Assembly (NCBI GenBank): GCA_032906765.1
Contig: JAJTZB010000010.1
Location: 1-46,583, forward strand
Direction: 5' to 3'
Source: Nitrososphaerales archaeon
GTDB lineage: Archaea > Thermoproteota > Nitrososphaeria > Nitrososphaerales > Gagatemarchaeaceae
DNA length: 46,583 bases
Part shown: positions 1 through 7,210 of the stretch, one piece after another
Layout: each line of letters begins with the position of its first letter
Position numbering within the stretch: the first letter of the stretch is position 1
The notes under the pieces: generated by a model
Database searches by the model: none
Seen by the model: only the letters and a program-made list of their open reading frames with translations
Told to the model about the DNA's origin: nothing
Made by a program: the position numbers and the translations under genes

Positions 1-98
1 GCGGCGAGGATAACGAGTCTGGCCTATTCTCTGGTCAGAGGGTTTCTACTGAGCCCTCGAATGGAAGGGCTTAAATAAAGGAAACGAAGAATGCGGAT

Positions 99-416
99 TT
101 GGTTGTATTGGCATTAGACCCACTTGAACTAATAATCGTCGGCGTGATAGTCGTTGTCATACTCCTATGGGGACCGGGGAAGATTCCAGAACTCGCAAAG
201 GCTTTGGGAAGGGCAAGGAAGGAGTTCGAGCAGGCATCGAAAGAAATCACAGGCTCAGTGGCACCAACGGCGCAGGCGGTGGGTGGTGTGGTTGCTCCTA
301 CAAAAACAGGAGATGAGATACTGGTGGAAACTGCACGGCAGCTCGGAATCAACACCGAGGGCAAGACAAGGGAACAGATATCTCAAGAGATAGTCTGGAA
401 GACGAAGACCAAGTAG
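99..416 (+). CDS. tatA: Sec-independent translocase protein TatA
   Basis: TatA subunit of the twin-arginine translocase, which exports folded proteins across the cytoplasmic membrane. About 105 residues: a short N-terminal membrane helix (residues ~9-24, rich in I/V), the hinge WGPGKIPELAKALG typical of TatA/TatB, then an amphipathic helix and a polar tail. The start chosen is TTG at 99, because a TATA-like element (ttaaataa, 70-77) lies about 25 bases upstream, the spacing of a leaderless archaeal transcript. A second TTG at 108 is also possible. The gene sits upstream of tatC in the same direction, separated by 242 bases, so it may have its own promoter. Family assignment is firm; whether it acts as TatA or TatB cannot be told. 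Confidence 0.9.
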   Translation: MVVLALDPLELIIVGVIVVVILLWGPGKIPELAKALGRARKEFEQASKEITGSVAPTAQAVGGVVAPTKTGDEILVETARQLGINTEGKTREQISQEIVWKTKTK

Positions 417-658
417 TCCCGCGATTGTAACCATCGTCGGAGGATGCCTGGTGGAGAAGCTGGCTGTCTTGATTTCGGCCACTACTACGGCACACGCGCC
501 ACTTGTTTTTCCCACAGTTCTAGTTGTACGGACTCTCAAGGCTTCTTGCTGTAGAGACCGAGGTCCTTGTCTACAACCGTTATTCTTCGGAATCTGATGA
601 TTAGGTGCCTTAGGAAACCGTCATTAACTCCATTAGGGGACTATGTAGATCACACGCA
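417..658. other. Intergenic tatA-tatC gap
   Basis: 242 bases without a convincing gene. The only signal noticed is a TATA-like tcattaact at 621-629, upstream of the tatC TTG. Short frames here have no family resemblance. Confidence 0.5.
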
Positions 659-1558
659 TTGACAGACTCACTGGGAGCATTGGCTTCGAAATCGATGACG
701 CTGAGGGAGCACTTGGGCGAGCTAAAGCAGAGAGTGAAGGCAGTCGCGATTGCTTACATCGCGAGCATGGCTTTCTGGCTGCTTTTCCCGGCGGCGGCCT
801 TCGACCCGAGCGCCCTTTTTACGGGATTGTACAAGCCGATGATCGCCTTCGTGTTGGATAACGCGGCAAGTCTTGCGGCGGGCAGGGTGACGATCATATC
901 AGGGAGTCTGACCGCACCGTTGGAGATATACTTCCTGGCCTCGGCAGTCATGGCTTTGGTCACATCAAGCCCTGTGTTTGGTTACGAGATTTTCAAATTC
1001 GTCGACCCGGCCCTCTATCCCAACGAAAAGAAACTCCTAGGAAGGTTCATGACGGCTTTCATTGGCCTTTTTGTGGGCGGAGCAGCAATCGGGTACTTCC
1101 TCCTTACTCCGGCCATCATCCGGTTCATGACCTATTTTGCACTGGTCTTTGGCATATCGCCCGTTGTCACGGCTAGCGATTACTTTGGAATGGTCTTCAT
1201 CACAGTTGGGGCGGCGGCGATAGCCTTCACAACTCCTGCTGTCTTTGTGCTCCTAGTCCAGTTCGGGATCCTTTCGAGCACCGCTCTTACAAAAAACAGG
1301 CTGATAGTCTACTTGGGTCTGTACGTCTTGATAGCTGCATTGACGCCTGAGCCCGTAGTAGGGCACTTCGGGATGTTCTTTCCCATAGTAATAATGCTCG
1401 AAATCTCAGCCATAATAGCCAGAAGGATTGAGAAGAAAAGAATACAAAGACCCGCAGGGGAAGCTTTCGGAAAGGAAAAAGACAGATGCGCCTCTTGCGG
1501 ATGGCGGCTAGACGAAAACAAACAGTTCTGTCCTAATTGCGGACGCGCGTGGGTGTAG
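659..1558 (+). CDS. tatC: Sec-independent translocase protein TatC with C-terminal zinc ribbon
   Basis: Core polytopic Tat subunit that binds twin-arginine signal peptides. The N-terminus carries the family signature REHLGELKQRV (residues ~17-27), followed by about six hydrophobic segments and a long external loop. Start is TTG 659, with a TATA-like tcattaact about 33 bases upstream. At the C-terminus there is a short basic stretch and then a treble-clef-like zinc ribbon with Cys 277, 280, 291 and 294 (CASC...CPNC). Ordinary TatC proteins of ~250 residues lack this, so it is an added cytoplasmic module of unknown purpose. It lies directly after tatA and faces a second small tatA on the other strand. 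Confidence 0.93.
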   Translation: MTDSLGALASKSMTLREHLGELKQRVKAVAIAYIASMAFWLLFPAAAFDPSALFTGLYKPMIAFVLDNAASLAAGRVTIISGSLTAPLEIYFLASAVMALVTSSPVFGYEIFKFVDPALYPNEKKLLGRFMTAFIGLFVGGAAIGYFLLTPAIIRFMTYFALVFGISPVVTASDYFGMVFITVGAAAIAFTTPAVFVLLVQFGILSSTALTKNRLIVYLGLYVLIAALTPEPVVGHFGMFFPIVIMLEISAIIARRIEKKRIQRPAGEAFGKEKDRCASCGWRLDENKQFCPNCGRAWV

Positions 1559-1653
1559 TGCCCCGAGTGCGAGCAATCCTGTTGACAAGCTCGAAGAGCT
1601 GCACGTTGTGACCAGTGTTGGCATCGCTGAACCTAGGCGCGGACTGACGGAAG

Positions 1654-1776
1654 TCATTCGCCCCTCGCCCTGCTCAGGGCCCTGGCGATGTCCGGAATCT
1701 TCTGCGGCCCCCACAGAAAGATGACTTCGACGATGACACCGATCACAATCCACTGTAGCGGGTCTCCTGACGCCAT
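1654..1776 (-). CDS. Second, 40-residue TatA-like protein
   Basis: Small reading frame on the minus strand: ATG at 1776, TGA ending at 1654. The product begins MASGDPLQWIVIGVIVEVIF and continues LWGPQKIPDIARALSRARGE. It has the TatA layout: one membrane helix, the GP hinge followed by K-I-P-D-I-A in place of K-I-P-E-L-A, and the beginning of the amphipathic helix. It stops there, so the polar tail of the 105-residue TatA at 99 is absent. A TATA-like element (ggataaac, reverse strand, about 1803-1809) lies ~30 bases upstream of the ATG, consistent with a leaderless message. It converges with tatC. It may be a minimal TatA/TatE-like subunit or a decayed paralogue; the intact frame, start and promoter favour a real gene. 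Confidence 0.75.
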   Translation of the reverse strand: MASGDPLQWIVIGVIVEVIFLWGPQKIPDIARALSRARGE

Positions 1777-1887
1777 GCTTCTCGAGTTTTCGGCCGTCTT
1801 GGTTTATCCAAGGACCCGAGAGGCAACGATGGCACCCCATGAAGCGAGACGATAGCGTTTTAACGGCCCAAGGGACGGCAGAACTGT

Positions 1888-2766
1888 TTGCCGCTGTCTG
1901 AGTCGGTCTCGAATTACTGGAAGCTCACGAAACCCAGGATATGGGCTTTGCTCGTTTTCACGGGGTTCGTCGCCATGCTTGTGGCCTACAGGGAGACCGG
2001 AGTCTCCCCGTCTCTGTTCCAGATTCTCGTCCTGGTTGCCGCTCTGACTCTCGGCTCCGCCTCCGCTGACGTCCTGACGAACTATCACGACCGAGACATA
2101 GACAGCGTCATGAAGAGGACGATGGGGAGGCCGCTCCCGAGCGGGAAGATAGCTCCTGGGAATGCGCTCGTGTTCGGCCTAACAATGGCAGTCCTGTCTG
2201 TGCTTCTCGCGGGCTGGTTTAACCTTCTTTCTGCGACGTTCATGCTGATTGGACTCGTTGACAACATCGTAGTCTACTCTCTCGTGCTGAAGCGGAGGAG
2301 TTGGCTGAACATAATCCTAGGCGGCATCTCGGGAGGGATGCCTGTGCTAGTCGGGTACGCAGCTGTGGCAGACGGTGTCTCGCCAATCGCTCTCTACATG
2401 TCGGCCCTCGTAATAGTGTGGATACCGACCCACATCTGGAGCCTAGCAATAGTTAGCAAGGAGGACTACAGGGCCGCCAGGGTGCCTATGCTCCCCGTGG
2501 TGTTCGGAGACAAAGTGGGAACGGTCTGCATAGCCGCGACCAGCGCGCTGCTTGCAGTCTTCTCAGTGGCGATCTTCCTGTTCACAACAATCAGCATCTT
2601 CTACACAGTCGCCGCGACAGTCCTGAGTGCCGCAGTCATGGGCTACAGCGCGAAGCTTGCCATAGACAGGAACGTGAACACGGCCTGGACCCTGTTCAAG
2701 ATAACGAGCCCCTACCTCACGGTCATCTTCCTCGTGCTCGGCATCACAGTCTGGTTACCCCGATGA
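1888..2766 (+). CDS. ctaB: Protoheme IX farnesyltransferase (heme O synthase), UbiA superfamily
   Basis: Integral membrane prenyltransferase that would attach a farnesyl-type chain to protoheme IX to make heme O for haem-copper oxidases. About 292 residues. Visible motifs: LTKPR near residue 13, the first Asp-rich motif NYHDRDIDSVMKRT with following RPLPSG (~65-85), the YSLVLKRRSWLNI segment, GGISGGMPVLVGY, and WIPTHIWSLA with a following Y..ARVPMLP. This pattern separates CtaB/CyoE from other UbiA enzymes such as DGGGP synthase. Start is TTG 1888, ~28 bases after a TATA-like ttttaac (1857-1863). No oxidase gene is visible next to it, so the partner enzyme is inferred to be elsewhere. Confidence 0.88.
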   Translation: MPLSESVSNYWKLTKPRIWALLVFTGFVAMLVAYRETGVSPSLFQILVLVAALTLGSASADVLTNYHDRDIDSVMKRTMGRPLPSGKIAPGNALVFGLTMAVLSVLLAGWFNLLSATFMLIGLVDNIVVYSLVLKRRSWLNIILGGISGGMPVLVGYAAVADGVSPIALYMSALVIVWIPTHIWSLAIVSKEDYRAARVPMLPVVFGDKVGTVCIAATSALLAVFSVAIFLFTTISIFYTVAATVLSAAVMGYSAKLAIDRNVNTAWTLFKITSPYLTVIFLVLGITVWLPR

Positions 2767-2853
2767 GCTGAGAATGCGCGGCTTTTGCGCTGTTAGTAAA
2801 CCACATTTGAGCAGTCTCTTCTAAGCCCCGCGCGCAGCAGAAGGACTCGTATA

Positions 2854-3573
2854 ATGGAGAACCCGTCACTGGTACGTACACCACTGGACTTTCTGCCGCA
2901 CAACAAAGAGTACATCGTCATTGCCAGCCTTCCAAAGAACAGCGTCTCGCTGGCTGTCAAGGCTCAGGAGTCGGGCGCAGACGCAGTAATCCTCAACATA
3001 GACGGGGACGATGGCGCCCATCCGAGCCACCTGGGGAGCTACGACCTCCACGACGCCTACATCAACGACGTGATTTCGACCATCTCAATCCCTTGCGGAA
3101 TCTTCATCGGAGGGGCGAAACCGCTCGCAGAGGAGTACTGGGAGAGGATAATGTCCAGCCGGTTCGGGTTCGTCGAGATGTACGCTCACCAGATGCCGCT
3201 CTTCGTCTTGTCGGACGCCCGCGTCAAGAAAATCGCTGCGGTAGCGACCGGGTACATACTCGAGCAGGTGAAGTATCTCTCGCAGACGGAAGGAGTCGAG
3301 GCTTTGGACTCCGCCACAGTCCCGGCGCAGGCGAGGGGGACGGCATTCAGCGCACTGGACTACGCGACGCTCGGCGTGATAGTCAATCTCTCATCCAAAC
3401 CTGTCCTCCTGAGGACTCAGAAGAGGCTGTCGAGGCTCGATTTGGCCATGGTGATGAAACTCGGCGTGAAGGGGCTGGTGGTCGACCCGGCCATTCTCTC
3501 GGGGGCAGATGAGACATATAGAGAAGAGCTGACAAGCCTCAGCCCAAGGCGACAAGATACTGGTCAGCAGTAA
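2854..3573 (+). CDS. TIM-barrel-like protein of unknown function
   Basis: Not assigned to a known enzyme. The ~239-residue product has alternating hydrophobic strands and helices like a (beta/alpha)8 barrel: YIVIASLP, GADAVILNIDGDDG, IPCGIFIGGAKP, FGFVEMYAH, KIAAVATGY, LGVIVNLSSKPVLLRTQ, GVKGLVVDPAILSG. The acidic NIDGDD segment (residues ~48-53) and the late GVKGLVVDP strand resemble phosphate- or metal-binding loops of barrel enzymes, but I cannot name the substrate. ATG 2854 lies ~30 bases after a TATA-like ttctaagc. Its 3' end overlaps the probable start of the nucleotidyltransferase at 3560, so it probably heads a sugar-nucleotide operon running to 7210. Confidence 0.75.
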   Translation: MENPSLVRTPLDFLPHNKEYIVIASLPKNSVSLAVKAQESGADAVILNIDGDDGAHPSHLGSYDLHDAYINDVISTISIPCGIFIGGAKPLAEEYWERIMSSRFGFVEMYAHQMPLFVLSDARVKKIAAVATGYILEQVKYLSQTEGVEALDSATVPAQARGTAFSALDYATLGVIVNLSSKPVLLRTQKRLSRLDLAMVMKLGVKGLVVDPAILSGADETYREELTSLSPRRQDTGQQ

Positions 3574-4282
3574 GAGCATCCAGGCAGTAATACTTGCGGG
3601 AGGGCTCGGCACGAGGCTGAGGCCCTTCACGTTCCTACTTCCGAAGCCGATGCTCCCGGTCGGACCGAAACCGATTCTGGAGCACATAGTGGAATGGCTT
3701 CACGGGGCGGGAGTGAGAGACATCATAATCTCGACTGGTTATCTGGGCAAGATGATCCAGGAGTACTTCGGCGACGGCAAGGACCTTGGAGTGAGGATAT
3801 CGTACGCCTCCTCGATCCATCCGCTCGGAATCGCAGGTCAGCTGAAGTCAGCAGAGAGCAAGGTCAAGGGCAGATTCCTCTGCCTCTACGGCGACGCCAT
3901 GCTGAACTTTGACCTGAAGAAGGTGCTCGAGTTCCACGGGAAGCACGCGGCTGACGCCACGATGGTCCTCATGAAGTACAGCACCGAGCTGAAGTACGGG
4001 TTCATGGAGACTGACAAGGAAGGTAGGCTGACCGAATGGAGAGAGAAGCCAACGATCACTGGGTACATCAACGTCGGGTGCTACGTTATGGAGCGTAGGT
4101 TCCTGAGGCACGTTCCTGCTGGCAGGATGTACGGAATGAAGGAAGCGTTCGAAAATGCGCAGAAGGCGCACGACAAGCTCTACGGGGTGAAGGTCGAAGG
4201 CGAGTTCACTGACATCGGGGACAGAAAGTCGTACCGGGAGGCAAACGAGGAATACATGAAGCGGATGGGCAAGATGCTCTAG
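3560..4282 (+). CDS. Sugar-phosphate nucleotidyltransferase (NTP_transferase family)
   Basis: Rossmann-like nucleotidyltransferase that would activate a hexose-1-phosphate to an NDP-sugar (mannose-1-P guanylyl- or glucose-1-P thymidylyl/uridylyltransferase type). The signature ILAGGLGTRLRPFT and the following KPMLPVGPKPILEHIVEWL lie at the very N-terminus, so the protein must start upstream of the first ATG (3650). In this frame a stop ends at 3532, and no ATG, GTG or TTG occurs before the motif. CTG at 3560 is the best remaining start and overlaps the upstream gene by 14 bases. Later motifs include LYGDAMLNFD (metal-binding Asp) and EWREKP...INVGCYV. The protein (~240 residues) lacks a beta-helix tail. 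The next gene begins 3 bases downstream, so the two are co-transcribed. Confidence 0.85.
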   Translation: MVSSKSIQAVILAGGLGTRLRPFTFLLPKPMLPVGPKPILEHIVEWLHGAGVRDIIISTGYLGKMIQEYFGDGKDLGVRISYASSIHPLGIAGQLKSAESKVKGRFLCLYGDAMLNFDLKKVLEFHGKHAADATMVLMKYSTELKYGFMETDKEGRLTEWREKPTITGYINVGCYVMERRFLRHVPAGRMYGMKEAFENAQKAHDKLYGVKVEGEFTDIGDRKSYREANEEYMKRMGKML

Positions 4283-4285
4283 TCC

Positions 4286-5527
4286 ATGACAGTTGTGCTG
4301 TTCGAGGACGAGCGATGGCGGGACTTCGCCCCCCTGAGCACGTTGAGACACGTCGGCCTCCTGAGGTGGGGGACGAGGACGCTTCTTGACTCTGTGAGGA
4401 GGGCGGTGGGTGCAAAGGATGTGACGCTCTGGGGCCGACCCGAGATATGTGAGGTGACTCGAACGTCCGAAGAGGTAGAGTACAACGCCTCGATCGAAGG
4501 CGACGTGCTTCTACTGAACGCCCGAGCGAGGCCCAACCTAGGGTTGCAGGCGCTGGTTGAGAGGAGGGGGAGGTTCGTGGCGACATCTGGAGACGTTGTG
4601 GTGGCAGCCAGGATTGGAGTGGAGGATATCGAACCCGGAGTGCTGGGGCTCAAGCGAATCCTGAGACTATCGAAGGGGTCGGATGTGCTGGAACTGCCGA
4701 GAGGCTCTGTCTTCAGGGGGTGCTGGCAGATGGTGGAGAGCAACGGGCTAGCGATTGCAGAGCAAGCGGTTCAATTCAGCGACCAGCTCGAACTGCCGGA
4801 GAAGACAAGGGTGAAGGGTCCAGCCTCAAACCTCAGGGTCCACGGCTCGGCCGAAGTCGAGGACCACGTGACCTTCGACACCAGGCGCGGCCCGGTCATG
4901 GTCGACGAAGGAGCCTCCATTGAGAGCTTCTCGAGGATATCCGGGCCATGCTATGTAGGGCGAAGGACGAGGGTGCACTCCGCGCTGCTGAGGGAGGGAA
5001 CATCAATCTTCGAGGTGTGCAGGATTGGGGGCGAAGTGGAGAACTCGATTATCATGCCCAACACCAACAAGACGCATCTGGGCTACGTCGGCGACTCGGT
5101 GGTGGGCGAGTGGGTCAACCTCGGCGCTGGCAGCACATTCAGCAACCTCAAGAATACCTACGGTAGCGTGCGCGTCGAGGTGAACGGGAGGAGGGTCGAC
5201 ACTGGCATGACCAAGCTTGGACCGGTAATTGGCGACATGGCGAAGGTCTCGATTAACGCCTCGGTGTATTCAGGCAAGAGTGTGGGCGTCGCCAGTCAGG
5301 TTTCGGGCCTGGTGGACAGGAACGTCCCGAGTTTCACCTACTATGACGGCGGCAGGGCCAAAATGGTCGAGCTCCGTCTCGACTCTGTCATCGAGACCCA
5401 GACCAGGATGAAGGAGCGGAGGGGGATGACCCTTTCCAAGGCGGAAGAGTCGCTCATCCGGCTGGCCTTCAAGGCCACCGCGATTGAGAGGCGGAAGGCG
5501 CACGTCAAGAAGGGCAGGATAGCTTGA
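4286..5527 (+). CDS. GlmU-like putative sugar nucleotidyltransferase with left-handed beta-helix
   Basis: About 413 residues. The N-terminal part (VVLFEDERWRDFAPLSTLRH) matches the divergent nucleotidyltransferase half of the alternative GlmU family rather than the classical GGxGTRL type. The C-terminal part (residues ~200-355) is a hexapeptide-repeat left-handed beta-helix with a SRISGPCYVGRRTRV start, NTNKTHLGYVGDSVVGEWVN and GPVIGDMAKVSINASVYSGK. In relatives this half resembles glucosamine-1-phosphate acetyltransferase. Likely role: UDP-N-acetylglucosamine-type sugar-nucleotide synthesis for glycans, alongside the preceding nucleotidyltransferase and the downstream phosphoglucose/mannose isomerase. 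ATG 4286 is 3 bases after the previous stop. Exact substrate unknown. Confidence 0.82.
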   Translation: MTVVLFEDERWRDFAPLSTLRHVGLLRWGTRTLLDSVRRAVGAKDVTLWGRPEICEVTRTSEEVEYNASIEGDVLLLNARARPNLGLQALVERRGRFVATSGDVVVAARIGVEDIEPGVLGLKRILRLSKGSDVLELPRGSVFRGCWQMVESNGLAIAEQAVQFSDQLELPEKTRVKGPASNLRVHGSAEVEDHVTFDTRRGPVMVDEGASIESFSRISGPCYVGRRTRVHSALLREGTSIFEVCRIGGEVENSIIMPNTNKTHLGYVGDSVVGEWVNLGAGSTFSNLKNTYGSVRVEVNGRRVDTGMTKLGPVIGDMAKVSINASVYSGKSVGVASQVSGLVDRNVPSFTYYDGGRAKMVELRLDSVIETQTRMKERRGMTLSKAEESLIRLAFKATAIERRKAHVKKGRIA

Positions 5528-6156
5528 AGGTCCTGTTCGTCGTAGATGTGCACACAAGCAGGGCAGCCCTCGAATGGATAGGACGAAAGGGCAAAGACTA
5601 CGACGCGATCATAGTCGGCGGCGACATTGCGAGAAGCGGAGGTCAGGACTTCGTCAGTGAGTTCCTAGATGCCGTCGCCTCGACTGGCAAGACAGCCTTC
5701 TTCGTGCCAGGGAACGCAGACTCGTCACAGACCAAAGTCCCGACAGGCGTCGTTCCCCTCCACGGGCGGACGGCCACCGTCGGGAAGCACACAATCGGGG
5801 GGCTCGGGGGTTCGAATCCGACCCCGTTCCATACAATCTTCGAACTCGAGGACGCAGACGCGACGTCCATCCTGTCAAGACTGGGCCGCTTGGACATCTT
5901 GGTCTCCCACTGTCCGCCCGTGAACACGAAGTGCGACAGGGCAGGCGGAGCACACATCGGCTCAGCGCCTGTAAGGGAATACATCATCAGGGAACGACCT
6001 TACCTCGTGCTCTCCGGTCACGCGCACGACTCCAGGGGAATAGACAAGGTCGGCGACACGACGATCGTGAACCCTGGCCCCCTCATGCGGGGGAACTATG
6101 CCGAAGTACGGTTGGACGGGCTAATCAGCGTAGAACTTAAGAGCGAAAGACTGTGA
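5524..6156 (+). CDS. Calcineurin-like metallophosphoesterase
   Basis: About 210 residues with the full dimetal phosphoesterase motif series: DVH near residue 8, GGD (~32), GNAD (~63), SHCPP (~128) and GHAH (~165), ending with NPGP. This matches the small archaeal metallophosphoesterases related to YfcE/MJ0936. The substrate (phosphodiester or sugar phosphate) is not predictable. The TTG start at 5524 overlaps the TGA stop of the GlmU-like gene (ttga), so translation is probably coupled. It sits in the sugar-nucleotide operon, where it could remove pyrophosphate-like or nucleotide by-products; that role is inference. Confidence 0.88.
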   Translation: MKVLFVVDVHTSRAALEWIGRKGKDYDAIIVGGDIARSGGQDFVSEFLDAVASTGKTAFFVPGNADSSQTKVPTGVVPLHGRTATVGKHTIGGLGGSNPTPFHTIFELEDADATSILSRLGRLDILVSHCPPVNTKCDRAGGAHIGSAPVREYIIRERPYLVLSGHAHDSRGIDKVGDTTIVNPGPLMRGNYAEVRLDGLISVELKSERL

Positions 6157-6187
6157 GCACGTGCGAATCCCACCGGGGTGAGATGTT

Positions 6188-7210
6188 TTGAAGAGTAATC
6201 TTTCGTTCTCCAGGGTCAAGATGATTGACAGGAAAGCAGTCTATATGGCATACAGAGACTGGCCCTCACTCGCGAGGTCAGGATTCGAAGCAAGGTTTGA
6301 ACTGCCTCCTACTGAGTTCAAGCAGACTTTCGTGCTAGGGATGGGCGGGTCTGCCGCGGGTGGCGACATAATCTCGGGCTGGCTGAGCCCGAGGCAAGGT
6401 GTCGAACTTTCTGTGTTCAAGGGCAGAGTGCCCGTTCATGACATGAAAGGGACGCTGGCCATCGCGTGCAGCGCCTCTGGAGGCACGCAGGAGACGATAG
6501 CGATGATGCAAACGGCGGCGAGGAGAGGCGCAACTGTCGTTTCCATCTCCTCCGGGGGGAAACTCGAGGAGGAGTCCAAGAAGCTCGGCCTCCAGCACAT
6601 CGCGATGCCTGAAGTTGTCGCCCCGCGCTACATGCTCCCGTTCATCGTCTTCTCCTGTCTTGCCGTCGCGAACAGGGGCATGGACCTCGGCTGCGAGGAG
6701 GAGGCTAGAGAAGCTGTCTCCTCTCTCGGCAAGGAGCGCGGCACGGTTGATGTAGAGGTTGCAGATGCCGAGAATCCCTCCAAACAACTTGCGAGGAAGT
6801 TGGTCAAGAAGAATCCCGTGGTCTACGCGAGCGAGGTCACGAGAGGGGTCGGAATCAGGTTCAAGAACGCAATGAACGAGAACGCCAAGAGGCACGCCTT
6901 TTTCGACCTCATGCCGGACCTTTTCCACAACGAGGTCCAGTCATGGGAAGACACATCCAGGGATTTCCTCCCGATCTTTCTCAGGCACGCCGAGGAGAGC
7001 CCTCTTGAGAGGAGGAAGACCGATGCCTTCGTCACAGTGCTCAAGAAACGAGGGACTCGCCCGCTTGAAATTCACGGAAGCGGCAGCGGCAGCCTCTCGC
7101 AGCTTATCACGATGGCGTACCAGCTCGACATGGCGTCATACTATGTCGCGATAGCTCTCGGGCGCGACCCGCTTCAAACGCGGATGATAGACAGGCTGAA
7201 GAAAGAGTGA
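6188..7210 (+). CDS. Bifunctional phosphoglucose/phosphomannose isomerase
   Basis: SIS-domain isomerase interconverting fructose-6-phosphate with glucose-6-phosphate and mannose-6-phosphate, as known for crenarchaeal PGI/PMI. About 340 residues. First SIS domain: FVLGMGGSAAGGDII (residues ~48-62) with the sugar-phosphate-binding CSASGGTQETI (~94-104). Second domain: NAMNENAKRHAFFDLMPDLFHNEVQSW, which contains the catalytic Glu/His neighbourhood of the family, and a C-terminal QLDMASYYVAIALGRDP helix. The start is TTG 6188, preceded by a Shine-Dalgarno-like ggggtgag (6175-6182), so this internal operon gene probably uses a leadered message. It supplies the hexose phosphates needed by the nucleotidyltransferases upstream. 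Confidence 0.92.
   Translation: MKSNLSFSRVKMIDRKAVYMAYRDWPSLARSGFEARFELPPTEFKQTFVLGMGGSAAGGDIISGWLSPRQGVELSVFKGRVPVHDMKGTLAIACSASGGTQETIAMMQTAARRGATVVSISSGGKLEEESKKLGLQHIAMPEVVAPRYMLPFIVFSCLAVANRGMDLGCEEEAREAVSSLGKERGTVDVEVADAENPSKQLARKLVKKNPVVYASEVTRGVGIRFKNAMNENAKRHAFFDLMPDLFHNEVQSWEDTSRDFLPIFLRHAEESPLERRKTDAFVTVLKKRGTRPLEIHGSGSGSLSQLITMAYQLDMASYYVAIALGRDPLQTRMIDRLKKE

Noticed and set aside
1508-1840. Long minus-strand frame opposite the end of tatC
   Set aside because: No family resemblance. The real minus-strand gene is the 40-residue TatA-like frame at 1654-1776 in a different reading frame.
5806-5826. A gggggttcgaatccgac stretch resembling a tRNA T-arm
   Set aside because: It lies in frame inside the metallophosphoesterase (coding GGSNPTPF), the stem does not pair properly and no acceptor, D- or anticodon arm is found around it.
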